64,000 nt of DNA. It comes from Actinomadura harenae (lineage in GTDB: Bacteria; Actinomycetota; Actinomycetes; Streptosporangiales; Streptosporangiaceae). The stretch spans positions 1 to 64,000 of the forward strand of contig NZ_RFFG01000020.1 of assembly GCF_003696215.1 (NCBI RefSeq), written 5' to 3'. Each line of letters opens with the position of its first letter. Positions within the stretch are counted from its first letter, which is position 1. The position numbers and the translations under genes were made by a program. Shown one piece after another: positions 51,941 through 60,628 of the stretch. Below the pieces are notes generated by a model that saw only the letters and a list, made by a program, of their open reading frames with translations, did no database searches and was not told where the DNA came from.

Positions 51941-52501
51941 TCAGCGGGGGAGGCCGACCAGGAGGGTGCGGAGGGCGTCGGCGGTGCCGGTGGCCGAGGT
52001 GGCGCCGGTGGCCAGGCGCCGGACGGCGAGGCCGTAGAGCAGGGAGACGACCGCGGGGGCGTGGCGGTCGGCGTCCTTGATGCCGAGCGCGGTGAGGATC
52101 GCGGCGGCGAGCCGGTCGTAGGCGGCGACCGAGCGGGCCGAGGTGGCGCGCACCTCGGGGTCGCGGGCGGCGTGCAGGTGCAGCTCGAGGTTGGCGATCT
52201 GGTGGTGGTCGGCGGCGAAGCCGGCCATGGCCTTCTCGACCTCGTCGGCGGCGCGGTCGGGGTCGAGTCCCGCGTCGCGGAGCTGCTCGACGTGCGCGGT
52301 GATCCGGGTGATCTCGTCGTCGACGAACGCGGCGAGGGCCTCGCGCAGCAGGTCGGACTGGCTCGGGAAGTGGTAGGTCAGCGAGCCGAGGGAGACCCCG
52401 GCGGCGCGCGCGACGGCGCGGTTGGTGACGGCGCCGACGCCCTGGTCGGCGATGAGGTCCAGGGTCGCCTGGAGCATGCGGTCACGCGGGGTGGTGCTCA
52501 T
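51941..52501 (-). CDS. TetR-family transcriptional regulator
   Basis: The product is 186 residues. The N-terminal HTH lies at residues about 8-52 (DRMLQATLDLIADQGVGAVTNRAVARAAGVSLGSLTYHFPSQSDLLREAL). The C-terminal ligand domain is helical. It is divergent from an amidase gene, and a 20-base perfect palindrome sits between them, so it very likely represses itself and the amidase and is released by the amidase substrate or product. Confidence 0.93.
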   Translation of the reverse strand: MSTTPRDRMLQATLDLIADQGVGAVTNRAVARAAGVSLGSLTYHFPSQSDLLREALAAFVDDEITRITAHVEQLRDAGLDPDRAADEVEKAMAGFAADHHQIANLELHLHAARDPEVRATSARSVAAYDRLAAAILTALGIKDADRHAPAVVSLLYGLAVRRLATGATSATGTADALRTLLVGLPR

Positions 52502-52539
52502 ATCGGGTCCAGTCTTCCCCATCCCGACGCCGGGAGCTA

Positions 52540-52559
52540 TCGTTCGTTCGAACGAACGA
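52540..52559. promoter_or_regulatory. 20-bp perfect palindrome, TetR operator
   Basis: TCGTTCGTTCGAACGAACGA reads the same on both strands. It lies 39 bases from the TetR start and 22 from the amidase start, and each half holds two CGTT/TCGT repeats. Confidence 0.85.
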
Positions 52560-52580
52560 CAACTGGAGAGAGGTGCCCGG

Positions 52581-53990
52581 ATGGACGACTTCCTCGGCCT
52601 GGCCGAGCAGGCGGCGCTGCTGGCGGGCGGCGCGGTCTCGTCGCGGGAACTCGTGGAGCGGACCCTCGCCCGGATCGACGCGCTGGAGTCGCTGCGGGCG
52701 TTCCGGGTCGTCCGGCACGAGGCGGCCCTGGCGGAGGCGGACGAGGCGGACCGGCGGCTCGCGGACGGGGAGCGGCTGCCGCTGCTCGGCGTCCCGGTCG
52801 CGATCAAGGACGACACCGACCTCCAGGGCGAGACCACGCCGTTCGCGGTGATCGGCGACCACCGGCCGGCCACCGAGGACGCCGAGGTCGTCCGGAAGCT
52901 GCGCGCGGCGGGAGCGGTGATCGTCGGCAAGACCACGACCTGCGAGATCGGGCTGTGGCCGTTCAGCGAGTCGCCCGGGTTCGGCTGGGCGCGCAACCCG
53001 TGGAACCCGGAGCGGACGCCGGGCGGGTCGTCCGGGGGGAGCGCGGCGGCGGTCGCGGCGGGCATGGTCGCGGCGGCGGTCGGCTCGGACGGCGCGGGCT
53101 CGATCCGCATCCCCGCGGCCTGGTCGCACCTGGTCGGGATCAAGCCGCAGCGCGGACGCGTGTCGGGCTTCCCGAACCGCGACCCGTTCAACGGGATCAC
53201 GGTCTGGGGCCCGCTCGCCCGGACGGTCGGGGACGCGGCGCTCATGCTGGACGTCCTGACCGGCAGCCACCCCGAGGACGCCTACCGGCTCGACCGTCCC
53301 GTCACCCCGTTCGCCGAGGCCGCCCGGCGCGAGCCGGGGCGCCTGCGCGTCGCCGTCTCGTTCCGGACCGCGTTCGGCGTGCCGGGCAGGCTCGACCCGG
53401 AGATCCGGCTCGCGGTGGAGCGGCTCGCGCGGCGGCTCACGGCGCTCGGCCACAAGGTGTTCCCCGCCGACCCGGACTACGGGCCGATCTTCATGGGCCT
53501 GGTGCCGCGCGGCACGACCGGCGTCGCGGACTGGCTGGACGCCATGCCGAACCCGCGCCCCGAGCCGCGCACCGAGGTGGAGGCGAGGATCGGCCGGATC
53601 GCGGGCCGCCGCCTGCTGCCGCTCGCCCGCCGCCTCGACCCGTACTTCCGGCACCGGGTCGGGCGGATCTTCCAGACCGCCGACGTCGTCCTCACGCCGA
53701 CCACGGCGCAGCTGCCGCTGCGGGTCGGCGCGTTCGAGGGGGCGGGGTACCAGCGGACGCAGTCGGGCGTCGCCGCCGCCTGCCCCTACGCCTGGACCTG
53801 GAACGTCCTCGGCTGGCCGGGCGTGAACGTCCCGGCCGGGTTCAGCCGGGACGGCCTGCCGATCGGCGCGCAGCTGCTCGGCCACGACTCCGACGAGGCG
53901 ACGCTGATCTCGCTCGCCGCGCAGCTGGAGGCCGTGGAGAACTGGGCCGACCGGCGTCCCGCCGAGGCCGTCGGCGGCCCGCGTCAGTAG
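52581..53990 (+). CDS. amidase signature-family hydrolase
   Basis: The product is 469 residues. The Ser-cisSer-Lys triad is visible: K76 in VAIKDDTD, Ser150/151 in GGSSGGSAAAVAAG, and S174 in SDGAGSIRIPA. QTADVVLTPTTAQ and LGWPGVNVPAGF follow, as in the amidase family that hydrolyses carboxamides to acids and ammonia. The protein is cytosolic. Translation starts at ATG 52581, after a GGAGAGAGG ribosome binding site. Adjacent TetR and the shared palindrome make it substrate-inducible by inference. Confidence 0.93.
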   Translation: MDDFLGLAEQAALLAGGAVSSRELVERTLARIDALESLRAFRVVRHEAALAEADEADRRLADGERLPLLGVPVAIKDDTDLQGETTPFAVIGDHRPATEDAEVVRKLRAAGAVIVGKTTTCEIGLWPFSESPGFGWARNPWNPERTPGGSSGGSAAAVAAGMVAAAVGSDGAGSIRIPAAWSHLVGIKPQRGRVSGFPNRDPFNGITVWGPLARTVGDAALMLDVLTGSHPEDAYRLDRPVTPFAEAARREPGRLRVAVSFRTAFGVPGRLDPEIRLAVERLARRLTALGHKVFPADPDYGPIFMGLVPRGTTGVADWLDAMPNPRPEPRTEVEARIGRIAGRRLLPLARRLDPYFRHRVGRIFQTADVVLTPTTAQLPLRVGAFEGAGYQRTQSGVAAACPYAWTWNVLGWPGVNVPAGFSRDGLPIGAQLLGHDSDEATLISLAAQLEAVENWADRRPAEAVGGPRQ

Positions 53991-54045
53991 CCCGCGTCAG
54001 TTGCCCGCGTCAGTTGCCCGCGGCGGTGGCCCGCGTCAGTAGCCC
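53981..54045. repeat. five tandem 13-bp units across convergent stop codons
   Basis: Units GCGTCAGTAGCCC, GCGTCAGTTGCCC (twice), GCGGCGGTGGCCC and GCGTCAGTAGCCC lie head to tail. The first contains the amidase stop TAG. The last contains the antisense stop of the convergent SDR gene. Confidence 0.88.
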
Positions 54046-54797
54046 GAGCCGGTGACCAGGCCGCCGTCCACGAGCACCTCGCTGCCCGTGCAGTAGGACG
54101 CGTCGTCCGAGGCGAGGTAGGCCACCAGCCCGGACACCTCGCGCGAGTTCCCCAGCCGGCCGAGCGGCAGGCCCCCGATCAGGGCCTCCGCGCGGTCGGC
54201 CGTCGCGTCGATGACGTCCTGCTGCATCGACATCCCGGTGACGATCCCTCCGGGATGGATGGAGTTGACCCGGATGCCGTACCTGCCGAGTTCGCGCGCC
54301 GCCGACTTCGTCAGCCCGCGCACACCGAACTTGGACGCGCTGTACGCCGACAGCCCGGCCGCGCCGATGAACCCCTCGGTGGACGACACGTTGATGATCG
54401 ACCCGCCGCCGGAGTCGCGCATCGCGGCGGTGACGGCCTTGATGCCCTGCCACTGGCCGAGCACGTTCACCTCGATGATCGCCCGCGCCTCGTCGAGCGT
54501 CATGTCCTCGATCGTCTTGTGCTTGAGGATGCCCGCGTTGTTGACCAGGACGTGCAGCCCGCCGTAGGTCTCCACGGCCGTGCGCACGGCGTTCGCCCAG
54601 TCGTCGGGTCTCGTCACGTCCATCCGGACGAACCGGACGGCGTCCCCGAGGTCGGCGGCGAGCTTGGCCCCGGCCTCCTCCAGGAGGTCGCCGGCGACGA
54701 CGCGCGCGCCCTCGGCGACGAACCGCCGGACGTGCGCCTTGCCCATGCCGCGCGCGCCGCCCGTGACGATCGCGACCTTGCCGTCAAGACTTCCCAT
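54036..54797 (-). CDS. SDR-family oxidoreductase, hydroxysteroid-dehydrogenase-like
   Basis: The product is 253 residues: TGGARGMGKAH at the nucleotide site, VLVNNAGIL, catalytic Ser in NVSSTEG, YSASK, and the C-terminal DGGLVTGSGY. The pattern is close to 3-alpha/20-beta-hydroxysteroid and similar cyclic-alcohol dehydrogenases. ATG 54797 overlaps the end of the ADP-forming synthetase by 14 bases, so it is the last gene of a three-gene acyl-CoA operon. Substrate unknown. Confidence 0.9.
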   Translation of the reverse strand: MGSLDGKVAIVTGGARGMGKAHVRRFVAEGARVVAGDLLEEAGAKLAADLGDAVRFVRMDVTRPDDWANAVRTAVETYGGLHVLVNNAGILKHKTIEDMTLDEARAIIEVNVLGQWQGIKAVTAAMRDSGGGSIINVSSTEGFIGAAGLSAYSASKFGVRGLTKSAARELGRYGIRVNSIHPGGIVTGMSMQQDVIDATADRAEALIGGLPLGRLGNSREVSGLVAYLASDDASYCTGSEVLVDGGLVTGSGY

Positions 54798-56877
54798 CGA
54801 GGGTCCTCCTCATCGCGGCGACCGCGCTCGCGGCGGCCTCCATGCTCCGGTAGACCGGGACGCCCGCCTCGCGCGCGACGGCCCGCACCTCGTCCTCGAC
54901 GCCGGGCGGCGCGCACTCGGCGTTCCGGACGACCAGGGTGATCCGCGTGTCCGGGACGTCCGCCTGGAGCCGTCCGACCGCGCGCGTGTAGGCGACGAGC
55001 GGGTCGGCGCTGTTCCCGAAGGTGAAGAAGCTCTGCACGTTGACGTGCGCGACGACGTCGGAGAACGCGCGCCGCTCCAGGATGGCCGCCACGGCGTTCC
55101 GGACCAGGTCGGGGTCGCCGCGCGGCCCGACGGGGATCTCGAGCGGGTTCGCGAGCGAGCTGCCCGCGCCGAGTCCGAGCCCGCGCAGGGCCTCGACGGC
55201 GGCGTCCGGGAACTGCGGCAGGCCGAGGGACGCGCCGTCGAACACGTCGGCGGCCAGCACGCTCGCGCCGCCGCTCGGGCCGATCACGAGCACGCCGTCG
55301 CCGCGCACCTCACGGTGTCCGTGCAGGTCGAGGCCGTCGAGTGCGCCGATCAGGTCGTCCTGGGACCGGACGATCGCGGTTCCGGTCTGGACGCCGAGCG
55401 CGGTCCAGATCCGGTCGTCGCCGATCATCCCGCCGGTGTGCGAGGCGGCGGCGGTCCGTCCCTGGGCGCTGCGTCCGCCGACGAGCGCGACGACCGGACG
55501 GCGCGCCGCGCGCAACGCGTCGAACAGGCCGCGTCCGTCGCGCGGGTCCTCCAGGTACAGGCCGATCGCGGACGTGCCGTCGTCGGCGTCGAGGTAGCGG
55601 AGCAGCTCGGCGGGGGTGACGTCGAGGCTGTTCCCGACGGTCGCGACCTTGGAGAACGCCAGGCCGCGCCGTTCGCCGACCTTGATGATCTCGCCCGCGA
55701 GGCCGCCGCTCTGCGACACGACCGCGATCCGTCCCGGCCGTCCCGGCTCGCCGCCGATGAACGTCTGCCCGCCCGCCGGGGAGTACACGCCCATGCAGTT
55801 CGGGCCGAGTAGCCGCACGCCCGCCTCACGCGCCGCCTCCGCGAGGTCGGTCTCGAGCTCGGGCTCGCCCATCTCGCGGAAGCCGCCGCTCATGACCTGC
55901 ACGAACGGCACTCCGTGCCCGTTCTGAGAGCTCGCCTGCCGCACGACGTCGGCGCACTGCTTGGCGGGGACGGCGACCAGCGCGTAGTCGACGTCCGCCT
56001 CGGCGAGCGACGGGACGCACGGCACCCCGTCGATCTCCTCCGCCGACGGATGGACGGCGACGAGCCGCCCCTGGTACCCGACGGCCTTGTAGAAGGTGAG
56101 GAACATGTTCCCGAAGTTCGGCCGCTTCGTGGACGCCCCGACGACCGCGACGCCGCGCGGCGCGAACAGCCGGTCGAAGTCGGTGACCGGCGGCGGCGCG
56201 TCCACGGAGGGCGCGGGGAGGTCCAGGTCGTCGCGTCCGACGAGCCGCGCGTCCACGGCCACCGCTCCGGACGGCCCGCAGATCACCGGGTTCAGCTCGA
56301 ACTCGGTGAACCCCTCGCCGAGCGCCGTGACCATGTCGCTCATCGCCAGCAGCACCGCGACCAGGGCGTCGCGGTCGACCGGCGGACGTCCCCGGAACCC
56401 GTCGAGCAGGGACGAACCGCGCAACTCCGTCGGCATCGCGTGCGCGTCGCCCTCGCCGATCGGGGCCAGCCGCAGGGACGTGTCGCGCAGCGCCTCGGTC
56501 CAGACGCCGCCGAGCCCGACCATCAGGACCGGCCCGAACGCCGGGTCGCGCACCGCGCCGACGATCATCTCGACGCCCGGCTCCGCCTGCTCCTCGACCA
56601 GGAAGCCGTCCGGGACGATCCCCTTCGCGGTGAGCGCCTCGAGCATCCCGGCGGCGGCCTCGGCGGCGGACCCGGCGGAGCCGAGGCCCAGCCGGACGGC
56701 GCCCGCGTCGCTCTTGTGGAGCAGGCCGGGGCCGAACGCCTTGACGACCAGCGGCGGCGTCAGCTCCGCGGCGGCGGCCTCGAGCCCGTCCGGGGCGCTC
56801 GCGGTCGCGCCGCGCGGCACGCTCACCCCGAATCCGGAGATCCACGCCTTGACCTGGTGTTCGGGAACGTGGTTCAC
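54784..56877 (-). CDS. ADP-forming acyl-CoA synthetase (acetate-CoA ligase family)
   Basis: The product is 697 residues. The order is ATP-grasp domain first (residues about 1-220, VVKAFGPGLLHKSDAGAVRLGL), then CoA-binding domain (RGVAVVGASTKRPNFGNMFLTF), then the succinyl-CoA-ligase-like domain with the catalytic histidine in ASHTGGMIGDD. This is a permuted order compared with Pat/AcsA-type proteins in which the CoA-binding domain leads. It should make an acyl-CoA from acid, CoA and ATP, giving ADP. GTG 56877 follows GAGGAGG, eight bases after the stop of the AMP-forming ligase, so both are one operon. Confidence 0.88.
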   Translation of the reverse strand: MNHVPEHQVKAWISGFGVSVPRGATASAPDGLEAAAAELTPPLVVKAFGPGLLHKSDAGAVRLGLGSAGSAAEAAAGMLEALTAKGIVPDGFLVEEQAEPGVEMIVGAVRDPAFGPVLMVGLGGVWTEALRDTSLRLAPIGEGDAHAMPTELRGSSLLDGFRGRPPVDRDALVAVLLAMSDMVTALGEGFTEFELNPVICGPSGAVAVDARLVGRDDLDLPAPSVDAPPPVTDFDRLFAPRGVAVVGASTKRPNFGNMFLTFYKAVGYQGRLVAVHPSAEEIDGVPCVPSLAEADVDYALVAVPAKQCADVVRQASSQNGHGVPFVQVMSGGFREMGEPELETDLAEAAREAGVRLLGPNCMGVYSPAGGQTFIGGEPGRPGRIAVVSQSGGLAGEIIKVGERRGLAFSKVATVGNSLDVTPAELLRYLDADDGTSAIGLYLEDPRDGRGLFDALRAARRPVVALVGGRSAQGRTAAASHTGGMIGDDRIWTALGVQTGTAIVRSQDDLIGALDGLDLHGHREVRGDGVLVIGPSGGASVLAADVFDGASLGLPQFPDAAVEALRGLGLGAGSSLANPLEIPVGPRGDPDLVRNAVAAILERRAFSDVVAHVNVQSFFTFGNSADPLVAYTRAVGRLQADVPDTRITLVVRNAECAPPGVEDEVRAVAREAGVPVYRSMEAAASAVAAMRRTLDGKS

Positions 56878-56885
56878 GGTCCTCC

Positions 56886-58472
56886 TCAGACGCGGTCGGC
56901 GTAGGCGTCGCGGATGCCGCGGCGCAGCAGCTTGCCGGGGCCGCCGGACGCGTCCTGCGTGTGCGGGAGCTCCTCGGCGATGACGACCGCGTCGGGGTGC
57001 CGGTGGGCGGGCAGCCGGGCGGCGAGGGCGGCCTTGACGGCGTCCTCGGTGAGCGACGCCCCCGCGCGCGCGACGACCGCGACCAGCACCTTCTGCTCGA
57101 CCGCGTCCTGCCCCTCGGGGTGCGCCGGGATCCCGACCGCGCCCGCCTCGGCGACGCCGTCGAGCTCGATCGCGGCCTCCTCGATCTCGACGGGCTGGGT
57201 CCACTGGCCGCCCTTGAGGATCGCGTCCTCGCGGCGTCCGAGGACGTGGACGAAGCCGCCCGCGTCCATCCGGCCGAGGTCGCCGCCGACGTACCAGCCG
57301 TCCCGCAGGACGTCGGCGGTCCTGCCGGGCAGCTTGTCGTAGCCGGCCATCATGTTCGGCCCGGCGAGGTTGATCTCGCCGACCTCGTCCAGCACCCGGT
57401 TCCCGTTCGGGTCGGTGATCCGGACCGCGCAGGACGTGCGGGCGCGGCCGACGGACGAGATGTCCTGGCTGCCGTCGTCCTGCCGTCCGAAGCAGGTGTA
57501 GGGGGCCTCGGTCTGGCCGTAGTAGCTGTAGATCGCCGCGCCCGGGACGCGCGTCAGGATGCGTTCGCGGAGCGCGGGCGGCAGCGGCTCGCCGCCGAGC
57601 ACGATCGCCCGCAGCGAGGAGAGGTCCACGCCCTCGTGGTCGTCGGAGCCGAGCAGCGCGGAGAAGAAGCTCGGGATCAGCGAGACGTGCGTGACCTTCT
57701 CGCGCGGGACGACCCGGAGGAAGTTCGCCGGGCCCCAGTCCTGTTCGAGGACCAGCGTCATGCCCGCGTAGAACGCCGGGCCGACCAGCGCGGGGAAGCC
57801 GATGCCCCAGATGATCGCGCCGGTGCCCATGACCGAGTCCGGGCCGTGCTCGACGTCCAGCCAGATCTGCGCGGACGCCAGCGACGAGAAGTGCGTGTGC
57901 ATGACGGCCTTCGGGAGGCCGGTCGTCCCGGACGTGTAGAACAGCGCGAGCAGGTCGTCGCCGAACCCGCCGAGCGGGGGTTCGCTCTCGCCCGCGTTCG
58001 CGGCGAGCGCGTCGACGTCGACGGTGTCCTCGGCCGCCCCGCCGACGCGCAGCCACAGCTTGACGTTCGGCAGCCCGGGACGGATCTGCTCGACCAGGCC
58101 CTCGACGGTCGCGTCGTACACGAACGCGGTGCACTCGGAGTGCTCGACGACCTGCCGGAGGGTGTCGGCGGGCCAGTACGGGTTCAGCGCGGCGACGACC
58201 GAGCCGATCTTCATCTGCGCGAGGTACACCTCGGCGACGTGCAGGGTCTCGTTCATCAGGGACGCGACGCGCGCGCCCGGGGTGATCCCGGCGGCGAGCA
58301 GGGCGTGGGCGACGCGGTTGACCCGCCGGTTGAGCTGGTCATAGGTGAAGCTCTGCTCGCCGCAGTAGGTCAGCGCGGTCTTGTCGGGGGTGCGGAGGGC
58401 GTTGGCGGTCAGGATGGCGTGGGCGTAGTTGCTGAAGTCGCTGCTGGTGGAAGGACTGTTCTCTCGCGCCAC
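56886..58472 (-). CDS. AMP-forming acyl-CoA synthetase (ANL family)
   Basis: The product is 528 residues. It has the P-loop YTSGTTGLPKAVMH, the A5 motif YGQTEAP, A7 GWYVGGDLG, A8 GRREDAILKGG and the catalytic C-terminal lysine in GGPGKLLRR. It activates a carboxylic acid with ATP to an acyl-adenylate and then to a CoA ester. GTG 58472 follows AAGGAGC, and an in-frame GTG seven codons earlier is rejected. The adjacent ADP-forming synthetase and SDR suggest catabolism of an organic acid. Chain length cannot be read from sequence. Confidence 0.92.
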   Translation of the reverse strand: MARENSPSTSSDFSNYAHAILTANALRTPDKTALTYCGEQSFTYDQLNRRVNRVAHALLAAGITPGARVASLMNETLHVAEVYLAQMKIGSVVAALNPYWPADTLRQVVEHSECTAFVYDATVEGLVEQIRPGLPNVKLWLRVGGAAEDTVDVDALAANAGESEPPLGGFGDDLLALFYTSGTTGLPKAVMHTHFSSLASAQIWLDVEHGPDSVMGTGAIIWGIGFPALVGPAFYAGMTLVLEQDWGPANFLRVVPREKVTHVSLIPSFFSALLGSDDHEGVDLSSLRAIVLGGEPLPPALRERILTRVPGAAIYSYYGQTEAPYTCFGRQDDGSQDISSVGRARTSCAVRITDPNGNRVLDEVGEINLAGPNMMAGYDKLPGRTADVLRDGWYVGGDLGRMDAGGFVHVLGRREDAILKGGQWTQPVEIEEAAIELDGVAEAGAVGIPAHPEGQDAVEQKVLVAVVARAGASLTEDAVKAALAARLPAHRHPDAVVIAEELPHTQDASGGPGKLLRRGIRDAYADRV

Positions 58473-58562
58473 GGCTCGGCTCCTTCGGCTCAAGCTGCAG
58501 GGGGTGGGTGCGGACGGACGGCGGGAGGCGAGGAAGGCGATCGGTGGATCGGAAGCGGTCGG

Positions 58563-58913
58563 TCAGCGGGAGGAATAGAGCACGAACGGGTTCCCGGCCG
58601 GGTCGCGCAGGACGGCGCGGACCTCGTGCGGGCCGTCCTCGGGGCCGCGGACGAGCGTCGCCCCGGCGGCGGTGAGCCGCTCGACGGTCGCCGCGACGTC
58701 CTCGACCTTGAAGGACGCGGCGGGCGCGCCGCCGGTGACGTCCTCCTCGGGCCCGGCGATCGCGAAGGTGGCGCCGCCGCCGTCGAACGCGGCGTACCGC
58801 CCGCCGTCCTGGAACCTCAGGGTGAGGCCGAGCCCGTCCCGGTAGAAGGCGACGGCCTGCTCGACGTCCTGCGCGGGGTAGAGCACGTTGCCGAGGCGCG
58901 GAAGATCGGTCAT
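58563..58913 (-). CDS. VOC-superfamily protein coupled to the OB-fold gene
   Basis: The product is 116 residues: NVLYPAQDVEQAVAFYRDGLGLTLRFQDGGRYAAF, FKVEDVAATVERLTAAGATLVRGPEDGP and VLRDPAGNPFVLYSS. It is a small glyoxalase-fold protein. ATG 58913 overlaps the stop of the OB-fold gene (ATGA), so it is translationally coupled, and the OB-fold protein suggests an acyl-CoA-related role. Confidence 0.87.
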   Translation of the reverse strand: MTDLPRLGNVLYPAQDVEQAVAFYRDGLGLTLRFQDGGRYAAFDGGGATFAIAGPEEDVTGGAPAASFKVEDVAATVERLTAAGATLVRGPEDGPHEVRAVLRDPAGNPFVLYSSR

Positions 58914-59308
58914 GCGGGTCTCCAGTGGGGGATCGGCCCGAACCCGGGCAGGTCGGCGAACCGGACCCGGACCGGCATGCCGATCCGGACGTCCTCCGGC
59001 GGGCACCCGGTGACGTCCCCGAAGACGCGCGCGCCCTCGGGGAGGTCGAGCCAGGCGACGGTGTAGGGCGGCGCGAATCCGGGGAGGAACGAACGGTGCA
59101 CGACGGTGAACGTGTGCACGGTGCCGTGTCCGGACACCGCCTCGTACGCGAGCTCCGTTCCGCCGCAGTAGGGGCAGCGGGGTTCGGGGAAGTGCACGAA
59201 GCGGCGGCATCCGGCGCAGCGCTGGAGCGCCAGCTCACCGCGCCGGCAGGCCGCCCAGTAGGGCTCGGTCGGCGGGCTCGGCGTCGGAGCGGGGCGCGGG
59301 TCGTCCAT
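58910..59308 (-). CDS. Zn-ribbon/OB-fold protein (DUF35 type)
   Basis: The product is 132 residues. A rubredoxin-like zinc ribbon CAGCRRFVHFPEPRCPYCG near residues 31-49 is followed by the OB-fold (GTVHTFTVVHRSFLPGFAPPYTVAWLDLPEG, then VRFADLPGFGPIPHW). DUF35 proteins bind acyl-CoA and assist thiolases or acyl-CoA hydratases, but no thiolase is in view. The start at 59308 lies eight bases after TAGTTT, leaderless, and a CCAAGC-type operator covers the region just upstream. Confidence 0.9.
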   Translation of the reverse strand: MDDPRPAPTPSPPTEPYWAACRRGELALQRCAGCRRFVHFPEPRCPYCGGTELAYEAVSGHGTVHTFTVVHRSFLPGFAPPYTVAWLDLPEGARVFGDVTGCPPEDVRIGMPVRVRFADLPGFGPIPHWRPA

Positions 59309-59318
59309 CGCGGCCCAA

Positions 59319-59334
59319 ACTAGCGCACGCTTGG
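59319..59334. promoter_or_regulatory. CCAAGC-N4-GCTTGG-type operator, copy 5 of 6
   Basis: ACTAGC-GCAC-GCTTGG overlaps the -10 box of the OB-fold gene (minus strand), with one perfect half. Confidence 0.55.
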
Positions 59335-59377
59335 TTGAGCGACAAGAGCGCGGAATGCGGCCCGGGTCCGGCGTTCC

Positions 59378-60061
59378 CTACGAGGCCGCGAGGCGGTCGC
59401 GGGAGAGCCGGTCGGCGCGGCGGGTCGTCTCGGGCAGGCGGTAGCGCGGCGCGAGCGCGAGCGCCAGGCGGCACGCCTCGTCCAGGCCGACGCGGTGGCC
59501 GACGGAGACGAAGACCGGCTTCACGCCGTCCTGGGTGCGCAGGACGCGGCCGACCTCCGCGCCGTCCAGCAGCAGCGGGGACCCGTCGCCGCGCCTCGCG
59601 CCCGGCTGCTCGTGCGTGCCGACGAACGCGGTCTTGGCGACGCCGATCGCGGGCAGGCCGGTGATGATCCCGAGGTGGCACGCCAGCCCGAACCGGCGCG
59701 GATGCGCGAGGCCGTAGCCGTCGCAGACGAGCAGGTCGGGCGTCGTGGACAGGCCGCGCAGCGCCTCGATGAGCGTCGGCAGCTCGCGGAACGCGAACAG
59801 GCCCGGGACGTACGGGAAGTCCGACGTGCCGACCGCGACCGACTCCTCCACGACGTCGAGGGTCCCGGCGTCCAGCACGACGGCCGCCGCCGCGACCCGC
59901 GCGTGGACGCCGCCGCCGTCGCCCGCGTACGAGACGTCCAGTCCGGCGACCGTGCGCGGAGTCACCGAACCGGACGCGTCGACCTGCCCGCGCAACGCGT
60001 TCTGGATCGCCTCGGCCTCCTGCGGTGTGGACGGCCAGGCGTGCGGAACCGTGATCTCCAT
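59378..60061 (-). CDS. nfi: endonuclease V
   Basis: The product is 227 residues, the usual endonuclease V length: VAGLDVSYAGDG with a metal Asp, YVPGLFAFRELPTLIEAL, LLVCDGYGLAHPRRFGLACHLG and KTAFVG. It cleaves DNA next to deaminated bases such as inosine, and in some organisms acts on RNA. ATG 60061 lies seven bases after TACGGT (minus strand 60069-60074) and has no ribosome binding site, so it is leaderless. Only 34 bases separate it from the divergent GNAT gene. Confidence 0.93.
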   Translation of the reverse strand: MEITVPHAWPSTPQEAEAIQNALRGQVDASGSVTPRTVAGLDVSYAGDGGGVHARVAAAAVVLDAGTLDVVEESVAVGTSDFPYVPGLFAFRELPTLIEALRGLSTTPDLLVCDGYGLAHPRRFGLACHLGIITGLPAIGVAKTAFVGTHEQPGARRGDGSPLLLDGAEVGRVLRTQDGVKPVFVSVGHRVGLDEACRLALALAPRYRLPETTRRADRLSRDRLAAS

Positions 60062-60095
60062 GGCGGAAACCGTAGCGCCGCCCCAGACTTGGCCC

Positions 60096-60617
60096 ATGAC
60101 CGAACTGGAGACGGAGCGGCTGGTGCTGAGGCCGCTGACGGGCGCCGACTTCGACGACTACGCCGCGATGATGGCGGACCCGGAGGTGGGGGCGGGGCTG
60201 GCCGAGGGGGTCGGGCGGTCCGTGGACGACGTGTGGCGCAATCTGGCGATGTTCATCGGGCACCGGGAGATCCGCGGCTACTCGCACTGGGCGCTCATCG
60301 AGAAGGGCAGCGGGGCGTTCGTCGGACGCGCCGGACCGTGGAGCCCGCACGGCTTCCCCGGCCTCGGAGTCGGCTGGTGCCTGGCGCGCGGGCACTGGGG
60401 CAAGGGGTACGCGTCGGAGGCGGCCCGCGCGGCGCTCGCCTTCTCCTTCACCGTGCTGGACGCCGAGGAGGTGGTCTCCCTGATCCTTCCGGGCAACGAG
60501 CGCTCGGTCGCCGTGGCCGAGCGGATCGGGCACCGCCATCTGCGCGACACCGAGTACCGGGGGCGGCGGGTCCACGTGTACGGGCAGAGCCGTCCCCGGC
60601 CGGAGCGTCGAGACTGA
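60096..60617 (+). CDS. GNAT-family acetyltransferase (RimJ-like)
   Basis: The product is 173 residues: TELETERLVLRPLTGADFDDYAAMM, the acetyl-CoA segment GVGWCLARGHWGKGYASEAARAAL near residues 88-111, and LPGNERSVAVAERIGHRH. It resembles RimJ/RimL-like N-acetyltransferases. ATG 60096 lies six bases after CAGACT, a weak -10 box, with no ribosome binding site. Substrate unknown. Confidence 0.88.
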   Translation: MTELETERLVLRPLTGADFDDYAAMMADPEVGAGLAEGVGRSVDDVWRNLAMFIGHREIRGYSHWALIEKGSGAFVGRAGPWSPHGFPGLGVGWCLARGHWGKGYASEAARAALAFSFTVLDAEEVVSLILPGNERSVAVAERIGHRHLRDTEYRGRRVHVYGQSRPRPERRD

Positions 60618-60628
60618 CCCGCGACTAC

